DNA of 32,635 nucleotides from Spirochaetales bacterium (GTDB lineage: Bacteria; Spirochaetota; Spirochaetia; Treponematales; Treponemataceae): NCBI GenBank assembly GCA_030540405.1, contig JAUNWH010000034.1:1-32635 (forward strand), read 5' to 3'. The position numbers were made by a program, and so were the translations under genes. The notes under the pieces are model-generated. The model was not told the DNA's origin. It worked only from the letters and a program-made list of their open reading frames with translations, and did no database searches. Positions 32,615-32,635 of this stretch are shown here, in pieces (the first letter of the stretch is position 1; each line of letters begins with the position of its first letter).

Positions 32615-32635
32615 ACAAACTTTAATATAAAAAAA

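Overview
The window looks like chromosomal DNA from a host-associated Treponema (Spirochaetota). It is AT-rich. It carries a V/A-type ATPase operon in the order E-DUF2764-A-B-D-I-K, known from treponemes and chlamydiae, a DUF4954 protein, many envelope genes with plain signal peptides, and a single-gene leuA. The genus is inferred from gene content and order; no rRNA is inside the window. I see no CRISPR array, tRNA, prophage or intact insertion sequence.

Layout. 1-235: no gene, but a near-consensus leftward promoter that must serve something left of the window. 236-1974 (minus): a YkgJ-type cysteine-cluster protein and a dGTPase. 2052-2675 (plus): 5-formyltetrahydrofolate cyclo-ligase, overlapping tail to tail with a large exported M16-like protein (2651-5416, minus) that has lost its zinc motif. 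5500-7728 (plus): DUF4954 left-handed beta-helix protein. 7777-9655: leuA behind a leucine-rich leader peptide and an attenuator. 9666-9899: a 216-bp palindromic element flanked by a 9-bp direct repeat. 9989-14831: an envelope-export operon (two FtsX/LolC-type permeases, a LolA-like periplasmic carrier, an outer-membrane beta-barrel) with no ATPase gene. 14952-15874: two small unknown genes. 15971-17011: aldose 1-epimerase. 17048-24456: the V/A-ATPase operon, closed by a good terminator. 24568-26785: ispG and a TPR protein. 26787-32552 (minus): an Omp85-like barrel, a polyprenyl-phosphate sugar transferase, a GT4 glycosyltransferase, rdgB and a sigma-factor-like protein.

Two things stand out beyond the gene list. 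First, many promoters place the -10 hexamer 6-8 nt before the start codon of the first gene (M16-like, DUF4954, leader peptide, galM, ispG, rdgB), so transcription should begin on or next to the ATG. Genes inside operons instead carry ordinary Shine-Dalgarno sites. This points to widespread leaderless initiation. Second, the leuA leader has every part of a classical ribosome-stalling attenuator: consecutive Leu codons, an antiterminator arm inside the leader reading frame, a competing terminator, and a near-leaderless start for the leader peptide.

How the genes fit together: the ATPase operon builds a membrane ion pump or ATP synthase whose ring keeps most Na+-site residues. The permease/carrier/barrel operon probably moves a lipid or lipoprotein cargo from inner to outer membrane. 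The minus-strand glycan genes and Omp85-like barrel point to surface polysaccharide or outer-membrane assembly. Dgt, RdgB and the folate enzyme are nucleotide and one-carbon housekeeping.
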